Under the pieces are notes generated by a model. It searched no databases. It saw nothing but the letters and a program-made list of their open reading frames with translations, and had not been told where the DNA came from. Shown piece by piece: positions 21,604 to 29,587 of a DNA stretch of 33,615 bases (positions are counted from its first letter, which is position 1; each line of letters begins with the position of its first letter). The stretch is from GWC2-37-8 sp964485555 (GTDB lineage: Bacteria > Patescibacteriota > Minisyncoccia > Moranbacterales > GWC2-37-73), in the NCBI GenBank assembly GCA_964485555.1, contig CAZAJN010000085.1, forward strand, positions 1 through 33,615. Reading direction: 5' to 3'. A program made the position numbers and the translations under genes.

Positions 21604-22539
21604 ATGCCTTCACAGCTAAGTAAAAATATCCTAGCGACAATAATATATTATGACGGACTTGATTGGCCGCTGACCTCATTCGAAGTGTGGAGATATTTAA
21701 TCAGGACTGATTATTACAGTTCAAGCAATGTTTCAATAGATGTGCCTTTACTGGAGGTGATCAATCATCTCGAAGGCAAGGATCTTTCTGCTTATGTGGG
21801 GCAATCCAAAGGATTTTATTTTTTAAAGGAACGGGAACATTTGGTTGCTCAGCGGATTGCTAATGGAAAAATATCTGCTGGCAAACTGAGACGTCTTCAA
21901 AAAATATCGAAATATTTCAGATTCGTGCCCTTTGTGAGAATGATAGGGGTGACAGGCGGACTCGCCATGAAAAATGCGAATGCCAAAAGTGATTGGGATC
22001 TGCTGATAGTCACTAAATTTGGAAAGATCTGGACAGGCAGGACTTTGGTGACATTGCTGGCTCATATCATTGGAAAACGCAGATATGCAAGAAAAGTCAC
22101 TGACAGGATCTGTTTGAATTTTTTTGTCACTGAGCAATCACTTGAAGTGATCACGAAAGATCTGTATTCAGCCAATGAATACATGTTTTTATTTCCTCTT
22201 TTTGGCTGGGAAGTGTATCAAAGGTTCCAGATCAAAAATCATTGGATCAAAAACATGAAACCGCACTATTCTCTGGGTGAAATTGCCCCTCTGCTGATCA
22301 TGAATGATTCTTTTTGGTCAAGGAATGTCAGATTGGCTGGTGAGAAGATGTTTGCATCAAGTCTGATTGAAGATATCTTGAGGAAAGTTGAGAAGAAGCG
22401 TATCATGAAAAATCCGAAAACACATCAGGAAGGAAGTCTTGTTTATGCTAATGACGACGCACTGGTTTTCTTGCCGAACCCTCATGGCCCGAAGATTTTC
22501 GAGCAATTCAAGGAAAAAGTCAATCATTTGAACATGTAA
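21604..22539 (+). CDS. Nucleotidyltransferase-fold protein with N-terminal winged helix
   Basis: 311 aa from ATG 21604. An earlier ATG at 21523 is possible, but it would translate a CCAATTTCCAATCC repeat, so 21604 is preferred. Residues about 5-85 resemble a winged helix. The core motif is G-V-T-G-G-L-A (115-121), then S-D-W-D-L-L-I-V (about 129-136), the G-[GS] plus D-x-D pattern of Pol-beta-type nucleotidyltransferases with D130 and D132 as metal ligands. The C-terminal 150 residues are not recognised. Candidate roles are antibiotic or toxin nucleotidylation or small-RNA tailing; none can be chosen from sequence. Confidence 0.6.
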   Translation: MPSQLSKNILATIIYYDGLDWPLTSFEVWRYLIRTDYYSSSNVSIDVPLLEVINHLEGKDLSAYVGQSKGFYFLKEREHLVAQRIANGKISAGKLRRLQKISKYFRFVPFVRMIGVTGGLAMKNANAKSDWDLLIVTKFGKIWTGRTLVTLLAHIIGKRRYARKVTDRICLNFFVTEQSLEVITKDLYSANEYMFLFPLFGWEVYQRFQIKNHWIKNMKPHYSLGEIAPLLIMNDSFWSRNVRLAGEKMFASSLIEDILRKVEKKRIMKNPKTHQEGSLVYANDDALVFLPNPHGPKIFEQFKEKVNHLNM

Positions 22540-22604
22540 ACAGTGGGGCGATTGGGGCAATTTAACAAATTTGCTTTGCATGAGCCAAAAAATGTGATTT
22601 TATC

Positions 22605-22633
22605 TTGACTTTTGAAGTTGTTTTTGGTAAATT
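22605..22633 (+). promoter_or_regulatory. Promoter upstream of secG
   Basis: TTGACT (22605-22610), a 17-nt spacer, TAAATT (22628-22633). A second -10-like TATAAT at 22653-22658 lacks a matching -35. Confidence 0.5.
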
Positions 22634-22673
22634 TATGTTTGTAATGACCTTATATAATTATTCAAAATATTCT

Positions 22674-22895
22674 ATGAAATTCATAACTATTGCTCAACTT
22701 GTGGTGGCTCTGGGGCTTACAGTTTCAATCCTGCTTCAAAACAGGGGGAGCGGGCTATCTAGCGCTTTTGGGGGAGATTTTGGTGGTTATTATACCAAGC
22801 GTGGCGTTGAAAAATTTCTCTTCTATGTCTCAATCTTTTTGGGAACTTGTTTTGTTGTTTTGGCCATCGCTAACATTGTCGTGGCAAACAGCTAG
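22674..22895 (+). CDS. secG: Preprotein translocase subunit SecG
   Basis: 73 aa from ATG 22674; an upstream in-frame TTG at 22605 falls in the promoter. Two hydrophobic helices (about 1-20 and 48-70) flank the conserved cytosolic loop Q-N-R-G-S-G-L-S-S-A-F-G-G. SecG assists SecYE/SecA protein export. The following solute-binding protein gene begins 31 nt later and may share the transcript. Confidence 0.9.
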   Translation: MKFITIAQLVVALGLTVSILLQNRGSGLSSAFGGDFGGYYTKRGVEKFLFYVSIFLGTCFVVLAIANIVVANS

Positions 22896-22926
22896 GTAGG
22901 ATTCTGAGAATTCTTTTAATAATTTC

Positions 22927-24651
22927 ATGCAAAATCTTATTAGTAAACATACGAATGATAAAATAAAATTCCTTTCACCTGGCAACTGGAGAGCTATTGG
23001 GAAGATGTTGTCCTTCAAAGAGAAATTTGTGGTGACTGGATTATTGCTCATTATTGCGACATCCTTTATTTTTTGGATTGGTTCTTTCTATCTCAACGTC
23101 ACAAAGACGATCCCGAAGGTTGGCGGTCAATATATAGAAGGGATAGTGGGGCAACCGCTATACGTGAACCCTCTTCTTTCACAGACAAGTGAAGCTGATA
23201 GTGACTTGGCGCAGCTTATTTTCAGCGGTCTTTTCAAATATGACAAACAGGGAAATGTCGTTCCTGATCTGGTGCAGGATTTCAGTTTGAGTGAGGATCA
23301 AAAGACCTACACTTTCAATTTGAAAAAGGATATCCTTTGGCATGACGGTGAAAAACTGGAAGCTGATGATGTTTTTTTCACATATAATGTCTTGCAAGAT
23401 CCTTCCTACAAAAGCCCTTTGAGACAGGGACTGCAGGGAGTGGATGTCAGCATGGTTGATGAAGACACTATCGTTTTCAATTTGAAAACGCCATATGTAG
23501 GCTTTTTGGAAAATCTGACCGTGGGAATTCTTCCAAAGCATGTTTGGGAAAACATAGCTCCTGAAAAATTTGCCCTGGCTGAATACAATCTTCACCCCGT
23601 CGGTAGTGGGCCGTATGCTTTTTCCGATTTTCAAAAAGATTCCAGTGGCAATATTCTCACTTTCACCCTAGCGGCTTCGAAAAAATATTATGACGGTGTT
23701 CCGTACATTTCAAAAATGACTTTCAATTTCTATCCTGATGATACGGCCCTTATTAGTGCCTATAATAAAAAGGAGGTCATGGGCATGGGGAGCATCCCTC
23801 CTGAGAATGTCAAAGATATCAAAAACATGAAAAGCACCAATTTGCATGAGTTGGTGATACCTCGTTATTTTTCAGTATTTTTCAATCAGAACAAAAGCGT
23901 TGCGCTGGCTGATGATGCGGTAAGGACAGCCCTGGAGATGAGTGTGGACAGGCAACAAATCATCGACACATTGCTGCACGGAGAAGGTGTTCCCTTGTCG
24001 TCGCCTTTTTTTCCGCAAATGAAAGGTTATGTTGAATCAAAAAGAATACAAGTTGATATTGAAGGAGCTATCAAGAAGTTGGAGGAGGAGGGTTGGATTC
24101 TTGATGCTGACAATGGCGTGCGTAAAAAGGGTGAGACTGTGCTGGCTTTCGAATTGGTGACAACTGATTGGCCTGAGCTTAATCAGACAGCTAATTTGCT
24201 CAAAGATCAATGGGCTAAGGTTGGTGCTGAGGTCAATGTGAAGGTGCTGAGCGTTTCTGATTTGCAACAGAATTATATTAAGACAAGAGAATATGACAGT
24301 TTGCTTTTCGGGCAAGCTATAAGTTTCAATCCTGATCTTTATTCATTCTGGCATTCTTCTCAGAAGCGCGACCCCGGGCTCAATCTTTCCTTGTTTGACA
24401 ATAAAGACGCTGATGGAATTTTGGAAAATGTGCGGCAACAGATGGACGAAAATGCCAGGCATGAAGATTTCAAAAAATTTCAATCCATTCTGGCAAGCGA
24501 AATCCCTGCCGTGTTTCTCTATGGTCGTTATTATTTGTTCCCGACAAGCAATGCTCTGCAAGGTATTGAAACAAAAAATATCAACAATCCACAGCAAAGA
24601 TTCGTGGATGTTAATAAGTGGTTTGTAAGGACAAGCAGAGTGTTGAAATAG
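22927..24651 (+). CDS. Family 5 extracellular solute-binding protein (peptide type)
   Basis: 574 aa. A cytoplasmic leader and one helix (about 34-52) anchor it, with no lipobox Cys. The family 5 landmarks follow: L-S-E-D-Q-K-T-Y-T-F-N-L-K-K-D-I-L-W-H-D-G, A-D-D-V-F-F-T-Y and P-V-G-S-G-P-Y. Later come V-R-T-A-L-E-M-S-V-D-R-Q and the C-terminal D-P-x-L-N-L-S-x-F-D-N. It would bind oligopeptides outside the cell. No permease or ATPase gene of this class is adjacent, so it is an orphan receptor here. Confidence 0.9.
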   Translation: MQNLISKHTNDKIKFLSPGNWRAIGKMLSFKEKFVVTGLLLIIATSFIFWIGSFYLNVTKTIPKVGGQYIEGIVGQPLYVNPLLSQTSEADSDLAQLIFSGLFKYDKQGNVVPDLVQDFSLSEDQKTYTFNLKKDILWHDGEKLEADDVFFTYNVLQDPSYKSPLRQGLQGVDVSMVDEDTIVFNLKTPYVGFLENLTVGILPKHVWENIAPEKFALAEYNLHPVGSGPYAFSDFQKDSSGNILTFTLAASKKYYDGVPYISKMTFNFYPDDTALISAYNKKEVMGMGSIPPENVKDIKNMKSTNLHELVIPRYFSVFFNQNKSVALADDAVRTALEMSVDRQQIIDTLLHGEGVPLSSPFFPQMKGYVESKRIQVDIEGAIKKLEEEGWILDADNGVRKKGETVLAFELVTTDWPELNQTANLLKDQWAKVGAEVNVKVLSVSDLQQNYIKTREYDSLLFGQAISFNPDLYSFWHSSQKRDPGLNLSLFDNKDADGILENVRQQMDENARHEDFKKFQSILASEIPAVFLYGRYYLFPTSNALQGIETKNINNPQQRFVDVNKWFVRTSRVLK

Positions 24652-24679
24652 AAACTGACTGCCAGGAAAAGAATTAAAA

Positions 24680-24765
24680 ATAAATAGAATCAAGAATCAA
24701 GAATTAAGAATCAAGCAATATTCAAAACGCTTCGTGATTCACAATTCGTGCTTCATGATTCAGTA
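24680..24765. repeat. GAATCAAGAATTAAG / GATTCATGATTC repeat
   Basis: Left arm GAATCAAGAATCAAGAATTA, right arm GTGATTCACAATTCGTGCTT then CATGATTC: a loose dyad of about 85 bp. Same family as 8270-8330 and 19091-19147. Confidence 0.6.
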
Positions 24766-24770
24766 ATGAG

Positions 24771-25379
24771 ATGAATATCGATTTCAAAAACGTTCCCAAA
24801 CACTATGCAGCCAGGACGCATGAAAGAATGCAGGAGGTCTTGATGGATCCAAATGGAAATGGACCAGAGATTCATTACTACATGATAAGAGGCGGCGTTG
24901 ATCAGAAAAATACGACTGTCTGGGAGCCGGGAACCATCTCAGGTGAATACATCAAGACTTATGGTCACTATCACGTCGGAGAATTAAGCGAAACTTATTG
25001 GATTGTGTACGGACAAGGAATTGCTTTGATGCAGAAATTGGTTGAGGATGCTGACGGAAACATGATAGCTGACCAAGTGGAAGAATTCAGAGCCATTGAC
25101 GTCAAAGCTGGAAGCGAGGTCTTCATGCCTTCCAAATTCGGTCATCTGTTGGTCAATACCGGTGAGACTTATCTGGTCTGCATCGATGATAGTCCTGTTG
25201 ATTTTGAAGATCGTGACCCATCAAGCTTTCCAGGTCACGCAAATTATGAGCTGGTCAAACAAATGCGAGGATTTGCCTATTATGTGGTTGAGCACGAAGG
25301 AAAGCCTGCTCTCAGAAGAAATCCAATGTATAAATCAATTGTAAATGAAGACTTGAGTGGTTTGCCAGTTGTGGATTGA
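24771..25379 (+). CDS. pgiA: Cupin-type glucose-6-phosphate isomerase
   Basis: 202 aa, the size of the archaeal-type (PF06560) enzyme rather than the 450-550 aa classical Pgi. The cupin metal site is visible: G-H66-Y-H68, then E74 and a distant H125 in K-F-G-H-L-L-V-N-T-G. It interconverts glucose-6-phosphate and fructose-6-phosphate. Next to manC it can feed mannose-6-phosphate formation. A 12-bp-stem terminator follows. Confidence 0.88.
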   Translation: MNIDFKNVPKHYAARTHERMQEVLMDPNGNGPEIHYYMIRGGVDQKNTTVWEPGTISGEYIKTYGHYHVGELSETYWIVYGQGIALMQKLVEDADGNMIADQVEEFRAIDVKAGSEVFMPSKFGHLLVNTGETYLVCIDDSPVDFEDRDPSSFPGHANYELVKQMRGFAYYVVEHEGKPALRRNPMYKSIVNEDLSGLPVVD

Positions 25380-25392
25380 TGGCTACATGGAT

Positions 25393-25425
25393 AAAATCAG
25401 CTCGATGGACGAGCTGATTTTTCTT
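25393..25425 (+). terminator. Intrinsic terminator after pgiA
   Basis: A perfect 12-bp stem, AAAATCAGCTCG (25393-25404) with CGAGCTGATTTT (25410-25421), loop ATGGA, T tract. Confidence 0.9.
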
Positions 25426-25599
25426 AGGTATAATTTGAGAAGCTTATTAGGCATTAGCTTTTTAGCTGTCTAGGTTGCGTATTAAACCTGTTTGATGTCA
25501 TCACTCGCTCGATTTCGTTCGACAATAAAAAATATTTATTTAAGGCTGTTAGTTTTATTGGCGCTAAAAAGCTAAAAAGCTAAAAAGCTAAAATTTCGT
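25426..25599. other. Intergenic region before manC
   Basis: No gene is visible. It holds a GCATTAGCTTTTTAGCT stretch, a 15-mer TTGATGTCATCACTC (25492-25506) also found at 31082-31096, and the AAAAAGCT tandem repeat (25562-25592) ending before manC. No convincing promoter was found. Confidence 0.5.
25562..25592. repeat. AAAAAGCT tandem repeat before manC
   Basis: At least four 8-nt units (GCTAAAAA) in a row, ending a few nt before the start codon, as before recA. Confidence 0.7.
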
Positions 25600-26979
25600 A
25601 TGTATTCAATTATTCTTTGTGGTGGATCCGGAACACGTCTTTGGCCGCTTTCACGAAAAAACTTTCCAAAACAATTCCTGAAGCTCTATAGCGAGCATTC
25701 ACTCTTGCAAGAGACTTTTTTGCGGATGATGAAGGTTGTTCCTGCTAAAAATATTTTCTTGGTGACAAACGAGGAAAATTTTTTCAATGTTTTCAATCAG
25801 ATAAGTGAAATTTTTCCAAAAGTTGAAAAGTCTCAAATCATAACTGAACCAGCATCTCTCAACACAGCGCCGGCAATAGCGCTGGGGGTGAAATATCTGA
25901 CTGATGTTGTCAAAATAAAGAAAGATGCTCCGATTATTATCAATCCAGCTGATCACTACATCGGAAATCCTGAGGCCTACATCAAGCTTATCAAAAGTGC
26001 CATGAAAAAAGTCGGCGACCATCTTGGAACAATCGGCATAACACCACGCGGGCCAGAGACAGGTTTCGGGTATATCAAGAAAGGAAAAAAGGAAGGAAGC
26101 TATTCGATACTGGACAGCTTCAAGGAAAAACCTGAATTGGAAACTGCCAAGGAATATTTGGCCACCGGTCAGTACGTTTGGAATAGTGGCATGTATATTT
26201 TCAATGCCAAAACTTTCGCATCGGAATTGAAAAAACATGCACCAGCTCTTTATGTTTATTATGCTGAAAAATTTGAAGACTTCGTGAGCGATTTTGACAA
26301 ATTGAAACCAGAAGCAATTGACACGGCAATTTCTGAAAAATCAAAAAAAGGAATAGTTTTTGAGGGAGATTTCGGTTGGAGCGACATCGGGTCTTTTGAT
26401 GAATTGGCTGAAGTTACCAACAAAAACAAAAAGAAAAAGGACAGACATGTGCTCTTGGATTCCAAAAACGTGTTCGTGCATTCAACCACGAACAGGCTGG
26501 TGACAACTATCGGTGTGGAAGATTTGGTGGTGGTGGAAAACAACGATTGCATTTTGATTCATAAACGAGGAAGAAGCGGCGAAGTCAAGAAAATAGTTTC
26601 CCATCTCAAGGAGAACAACTACAAGGAAATAGATCATAACATCGAAGTGCAACGCCCATGGGGAAAATACGAAGTTTTGATAGATGAGAAAAATCACAAA
26701 GTCAAAAAGATCACTGTTTTGCCAGGCAAAAGGTTGAGCTTGCAGTCACACGAGCATCGCAGCGAGCACTGGGTGGTGGTGAAGGGAACTGCCGAGGTGG
26801 TGAACGGCGAAAATTTGCTGGTTTTGCATGAAAACCAAAGCACCTACATCTCTGCAACTGCCAAACATCGTCTTTCAAATCCAGGACAGGTGAATCTTGA
26901 AATAATCGAAGTTCAGACCGGAGACTATTTGGAAGAGGATGACATCACAAGATACGAAGATACTTTTGGTAGAAAATAA
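25600..26979 (+). CDS. manC: Mannose-1-phosphate guanylyltransferase / mannose-6-phosphate isomerase
   Basis: 459 aa, bifunctional type. Residues 1-340 form the nucleotidyltransferase with G-G-S-G-T-R-L-W-P-L-S-R (8-19) and P-K-Q-F (23-26), then F-G-Y-I and F-x-E-K-P. Residues about 350-455 are the type II isomerase cupin: R-P-W-G-K-Y-E, P-G-K-R-L-S-L-Q-S-H-E-H-R-S-E-H-W (about 375-391), and I-I-E-V-Q-T-G-D-Y-L-E-E-D-D-I at the end. It makes mannose-6-phosphate from fructose-6-phosphate and GDP-mannose from mannose-1-phosphate. The mutase linking the two is not in the window. The product would feed glycan synthesis. Confidence 0.96.
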   Translation: MYSIILCGGSGTRLWPLSRKNFPKQFLKLYSEHSLLQETFLRMMKVVPAKNIFLVTNEENFFNVFNQISEIFPKVEKSQIITEPASLNTAPAIALGVKYLTDVVKIKKDAPIIINPADHYIGNPEAYIKLIKSAMKKVGDHLGTIGITPRGPETGFGYIKKGKKEGSYSILDSFKEKPELETAKEYLATGQYVWNSGMYIFNAKTFASELKKHAPALYVYYAEKFEDFVSDFDKLKPEAIDTAISEKSKKGIVFEGDFGWSDIGSFDELAEVTNKNKKKKDRHVLLDSKNVFVHSTTNRLVTTIGVEDLVVVENNDCILIHKRGRSGEVKKIVSHLKENNYKEIDHNIEVQRPWGKYEVLIDEKNHKVKKITVLPGKRLSLQSHEHRSEHWVVVKGTAEVVNGENLLVLHENQSTYISATAKHRLSNPGQVNLEIIEVQTGDYLEEDDITRYEDTFGRK

Positions 26980-27026
26980 GCATGCTCATTTATTGCTTTG
27001 TAATAAATCTGATAAATATTAAGAAT

Positions 27027-27383
27027 ATGAAAATCGAAAAGCTTTGCAGCTGCACTGTCAAAGGATCAAAGGATTATAACAGGATTGAGGAAATGGAGAA
27101 ATTTCTGCAGGTTCTCTCTGATCGAACACGTCTCAAAATCCTTTGCTTGTTGAAGAATGATGAGCTGAATGTGAAGAATATCTATCATCAACTCGGCATC
27201 AAACAAACCCTGGCGTCGCACCATCTGACACAACTTAAAAAACTTAAACTCCTCAAGGAACGCAAATCCGGAGCATCAACTTTTTATAGTATCGATTCAA
27301 AAAAGTTTGAAAAACACTGCAAAACATTAGGAGAAATGATTGAGCTTGATCTGATGAGTAAAAATTGCTGCTCTGACAAATAA
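27027..27383 (+). CDS. ArsR-family winged-helix regulator
   Basis: 118 aa from ATG 27027. The helix-turn-helix is clear: L-S-D-R-T-R-L-K-I-L-C-L-L, then L-N-V-K-N-I-Y-H-Q-L-G-I-K-Q-T-L-A-S-H-H-L-T-Q-L-K-K-L-K-L-L. The alpha3 E-L-C-V-C-D-L metal box of ArsR/CadC is replaced by E-L-N-V-K-N-I. Cys7, Cys9 and Cys114-Cys115 at the two ends could form an alternative metal or redox site. It starts 47 nt after manC and may be co-transcribed. Its target is unknown. Confidence 0.88.
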   Translation: MKIEKLCSCTVKGSKDYNRIEEMEKFLQVLSDRTRLKILCLLKNDELNVKNIYHQLGIKQTLASHHLTQLKKLKLLKERKSGASTFYSIDSKKFEKHCKTLGEMIELDLMSKNCCSDK

Positions 27384-27436
27384 GACTTGCTTATCTTGCA
27401 TACCGTATAAACTTCTCGTGTTTACTGCTATAGTGT

Positions 27437-27465
27437 TTTTCAGAAAATCCAAAACATGCTATAAT
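27437..27465 (+). promoter_or_regulatory. Extended -10 promoter for the FISUMP gene
   Basis: TGC directly before exact TATAAT (27457-27465), with a weak TTTTCA 17 nt upstream (27437-27442). Confidence 0.5.
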
Positions 27466-27504
27466 CTAAAAAGTTAGTTTACTTAAGATTATGAGTAAAA
27501 AAAT

Positions 27505-28758
27505 ATGTTAGGCAAAATAAAAAATTTCTTCAAAGATCACTATCACATCCTTTTCAAATCTGCAGCGGTCAATCACTTGCGTATCCAGGAAATTTTAAAA
27601 AGCCCGGATGGGACGTATAATCTGACTGTGAAGTTCGGGTCATACTCTGCACTCAAAAATTATCAGAGAAAAATGAGAAGACTCACGGTCAGTCTTTCTT
27701 CGGCGGTTGCGATGGTCGTCGTGGCTTTTGTTGTTGCACCCTACATCATGAATCCGAGCCGCTCAAGCGCTTCGAATTTTACTTGGACTCAGAATGCATG
27801 GACGAGTCAAACTTCCAATGTGAAAAAATACCCTGATAATAACAATGGTGTGACTGAATATTCTTCCAAAAATGATAAAATAGATGTTACTTCGGGGAAG
27901 ATAGCTATGACAGTTCCGACTGTGGCAAGCACGGGCGATTCGAGTTATTCAACTGCACCGGACGGATTTTATCTGGATGGCAGCGCCCGCGTTTTGAAAA
28001 AAGTTCAAGGAGCAAGTTGTGCAAGTGTTACTGAATGCAAATCCGGAATTTGCACAAATGGAACTTGTTGCAATGATGCTTGCTGTGGAGTTGCCTCTGT
28101 TACTGATAGCCGCGATACTAACAATCCGACCTATAACACTTTACTGCTTGGAAATCAGTGTTGGATGGCGCGAAATTTGAATGTAGGAACGATGATAGGT
28201 TCGAAATTGGCTGACAATGTAACTTATCAAAATCAGGCGAATAATTCCATTGTTGAAAAATATTGCTTTAATTATGTCAAACAAGGAGACGCGGCTCAAA
28301 TAACTACAGGAAACAGCAATTGCGCATCATACGGAGGACTTTATCAGTGGCCCGAGGCAAACGCTTTGTCTGCCAGTTGCATCTCGACAAGTTGCGCTGT
28401 GCCAAGTCCAAATCAGGGGATTTGTCCTACTGGTTGGCATGTTCCGACTGATGCGGAAATTAAAACTTTGGAAATGCATTTTGGTATGGCCCAGGCAGAC
28501 GCTGATGGAGCGGGCTGGAGAGGGATAGTATCCGCTCCTTTTAGGACTGGGCTTAATATTCTGGTTACGGCTGGATATTTTCGCCCATCATCCGGAGACT
28601 TTACGAATAATAGCGGTAAAAATACAGCTTTAATGACCGCTACCGAATATGATATAATTAATTATCGGATGCGTGAGTTCAATTCTGATCTTTCCGGTAT
28701 TTATCGAAGTGTTTACTCAAAAAATGCAGCTTTACCGCTAAGGTGCGTTAAGAATTAG
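27505..28758 (+). CDS. Membrane-anchored FISUMP-domain surface protein
   Basis: 417 aa. A basic amphipathic leader precedes one membrane helix at about 61-82. A Ser/Thr/Asn-rich stalk follows, then a Cys-rich patch near 170-195 (C-x5-C-x4-C-x4-C-C). The C-terminal domain is the Fibrobacter succinogenes major paralogous type: N-Q-C-W-M-A-R-N-L-N-V-G, Y-C-F-N-Y, G-G-L-Y-Q-W-P-E-A, and C-P-T-G-W-H-V-P-T-D-A-E. Members are surface-exposed; adhesion or substrate contact is a common guess. A six-codon frame (27491-27511) overlaps its start codon. An extended -10 promoter precedes it. Confidence 0.85.
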   Translation: MLGKIKNFFKDHYHILFKSAAVNHLRIQEILKSPDGTYNLTVKFGSYSALKNYQRKMRRLTVSLSSAVAMVVVAFVVAPYIMNPSRSSASNFTWTQNAWTSQTSNVKKYPDNNNGVTEYSSKNDKIDVTSGKIAMTVPTVASTGDSSYSTAPDGFYLDGSARVLKKVQGASCASVTECKSGICTNGTCCNDACCGVASVTDSRDTNNPTYNTLLLGNQCWMARNLNVGTMIGSKLADNVTYQNQANNSIVEKYCFNYVKQGDAAQITTGNSNCASYGGLYQWPEANALSASCISTSCAVPSPNQGICPTGWHVPTDAEIKTLEMHFGMAQADADGAGWRGIVSAPFRTGLNILVTAGYFRPSSGDFTNNSGKNTALMTATEYDIINYRMREFNSDLSGIYRSVYSKNAALPLRCVKN

Positions 28759-28772
28759 AAAAAATAAAAAAT

Positions 28773-29012
28773 ATGCCTAAAAAAATAAAAAACATTTTAT
28801 CGCTTTCCGCCCTAGTTTTCGCTATCGGTTTTCTTGGTGCATTTTTCGGCAAAAGTTTCGAAAAAACCAAGCTTGACCAAAAGCTGGAAAAAACCCTCGG
28901 CATCAAAAGTGAAAGCAAATCCATTGAAACCGCTCAAGTCACAACCTGCATCGAGCAAGCACAAGAAGAAGACAATAGCGTGATGTTTGTGGGGTGTAAT
29001 GGGATCTTTTAA
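28773..29012 (+). CDS. Small exported or membrane-anchored protein (79 aa)
   Basis: A lysine-rich start is followed by one hydrophobic segment (about 8-26, A-L-V-F-A-I-G-F-L-G-A-F-F-G), then a charged helix and a tail with two Cys (T-C-I-E-Q and G-C-N-G). It begins 14 nt after the FISUMP stop, so co-expression is likely. No family is recognised. The stop codon lies 5 nt before the left repeat of the GxxExxY element. Confidence 0.55.
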   Translation: MPKKIKNILSLSALVFAIGFLGAFFGKSFEKTKLDQKLEKTLGIKSESKSIETAQVTTCIEQAQEEDNSVMFVGCNGIF

Positions 29013-29017
29013 AAATG

Positions 29018-29577
29018 CTGATTTGCTCTGATAGTAAAAACGCTGATACATGCTGATGGGATACCGCTGATTCGCGTTGATGGGGATGCCGCGGATTTAT
29101 GCTGATGTTTATTGTTGAAAAAATAAATTAATGGACAGGGTTGATGATTTTTTATATGAAAAAGAATCTTATCAGATAAGAGGAGCTTGCTTTGAGGTTT
29201 ATAATAAATTCGGAGGAGCATTCAAGGAGAGTATAGTGGACAAATCATTGACACTTGAACTTAAAAGCAGAGGAATGGAAGTTGAGGATCAGAAAAGAAT
29301 AGACATACATTTCAAAGGTGTGAAAGTTGGAACATACATACCTGATAAGATAGTGAATGAAAAAATCATATTGGAATTAAAATCAAAAGCTTTTTTATTA
29401 AAATCGGATTTCGATCAATTTTGGAAATATCTCAAGGGTTCCAGTTATAAGCTGGGATTTTTGATTAATTTTGGTCCAAGTAGTCTTGAAATAAAAAGAG
29501 TGGTTTATGATAAAGCGCGCAGTCAGCGTAAGTTCACATTAGCGTTTATCGGCGAGTATTTTATCAGCGTAAATCAG
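29018..29577. mobile_element. Putative GxxExxY cassette bounded by inverted repeats
   Basis: CTGATTTGCTCTGATA (29018-29033) is matched in inverse orientation at 29562-29577 (14 of 16). GCTGAT units fill 29033-29115, and ATCAGCG/AGCGTTTATC units fill 29520-29577. The repeats enclose the GxxExxY gene and split it from both neighbours. No transposase is present, so any movement would need help from elsewhere. Confidence 0.5.
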
Positions 29578-29583
29578 TGTTAA
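29131..29583 (+). CDS. GxxExxY family protein (PD-(D/E)XK-like)
   Basis: 150 aa. The family core is clear: I-R-G-A-C-F-E-V-Y-N-K-F-G-G-A-F-K-E-S, L-T-L-E-L-K-S-R-G-M-E-V, Y-I-P-D-K-I-V-N-E-K-I-I-L-E-L-K-S and W-K-Y-L-K-G-S-S-Y-K-L-G-F-L-I-N-F-G. The Asp and E-L-K resemble a PD-(D/E)XK nuclease core. The namesake motif is degenerate (A-x-x-E-x-x-V). The last residues are encoded by the right inverted repeat, and the stop codon lies just outside it. Function is unknown; it has been assumed to be a nuclease-like protein. Confidence 0.85.
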   Translation: MDRVDDFLYEKESYQIRGACFEVYNKFGGAFKESIVDKSLTLELKSRGMEVEDQKRIDIHFKGVKVGTYIPDKIVNEKIILELKSKAFLLKSDFDQFWKYLKGSSYKLGFLINFGPSSLEIKRVVYDKARSQRKFTLAFIGEYFISVNQC

Positions 29584-29587
29584 ATCT

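Noticed and set aside
25562..25592. Regular 8-nt spacing resembling a tiny CRISPR-like array
   Set aside because: Units are 8 nt with no spacers; it is a simple tandem repeat and no cas gene is in the window.
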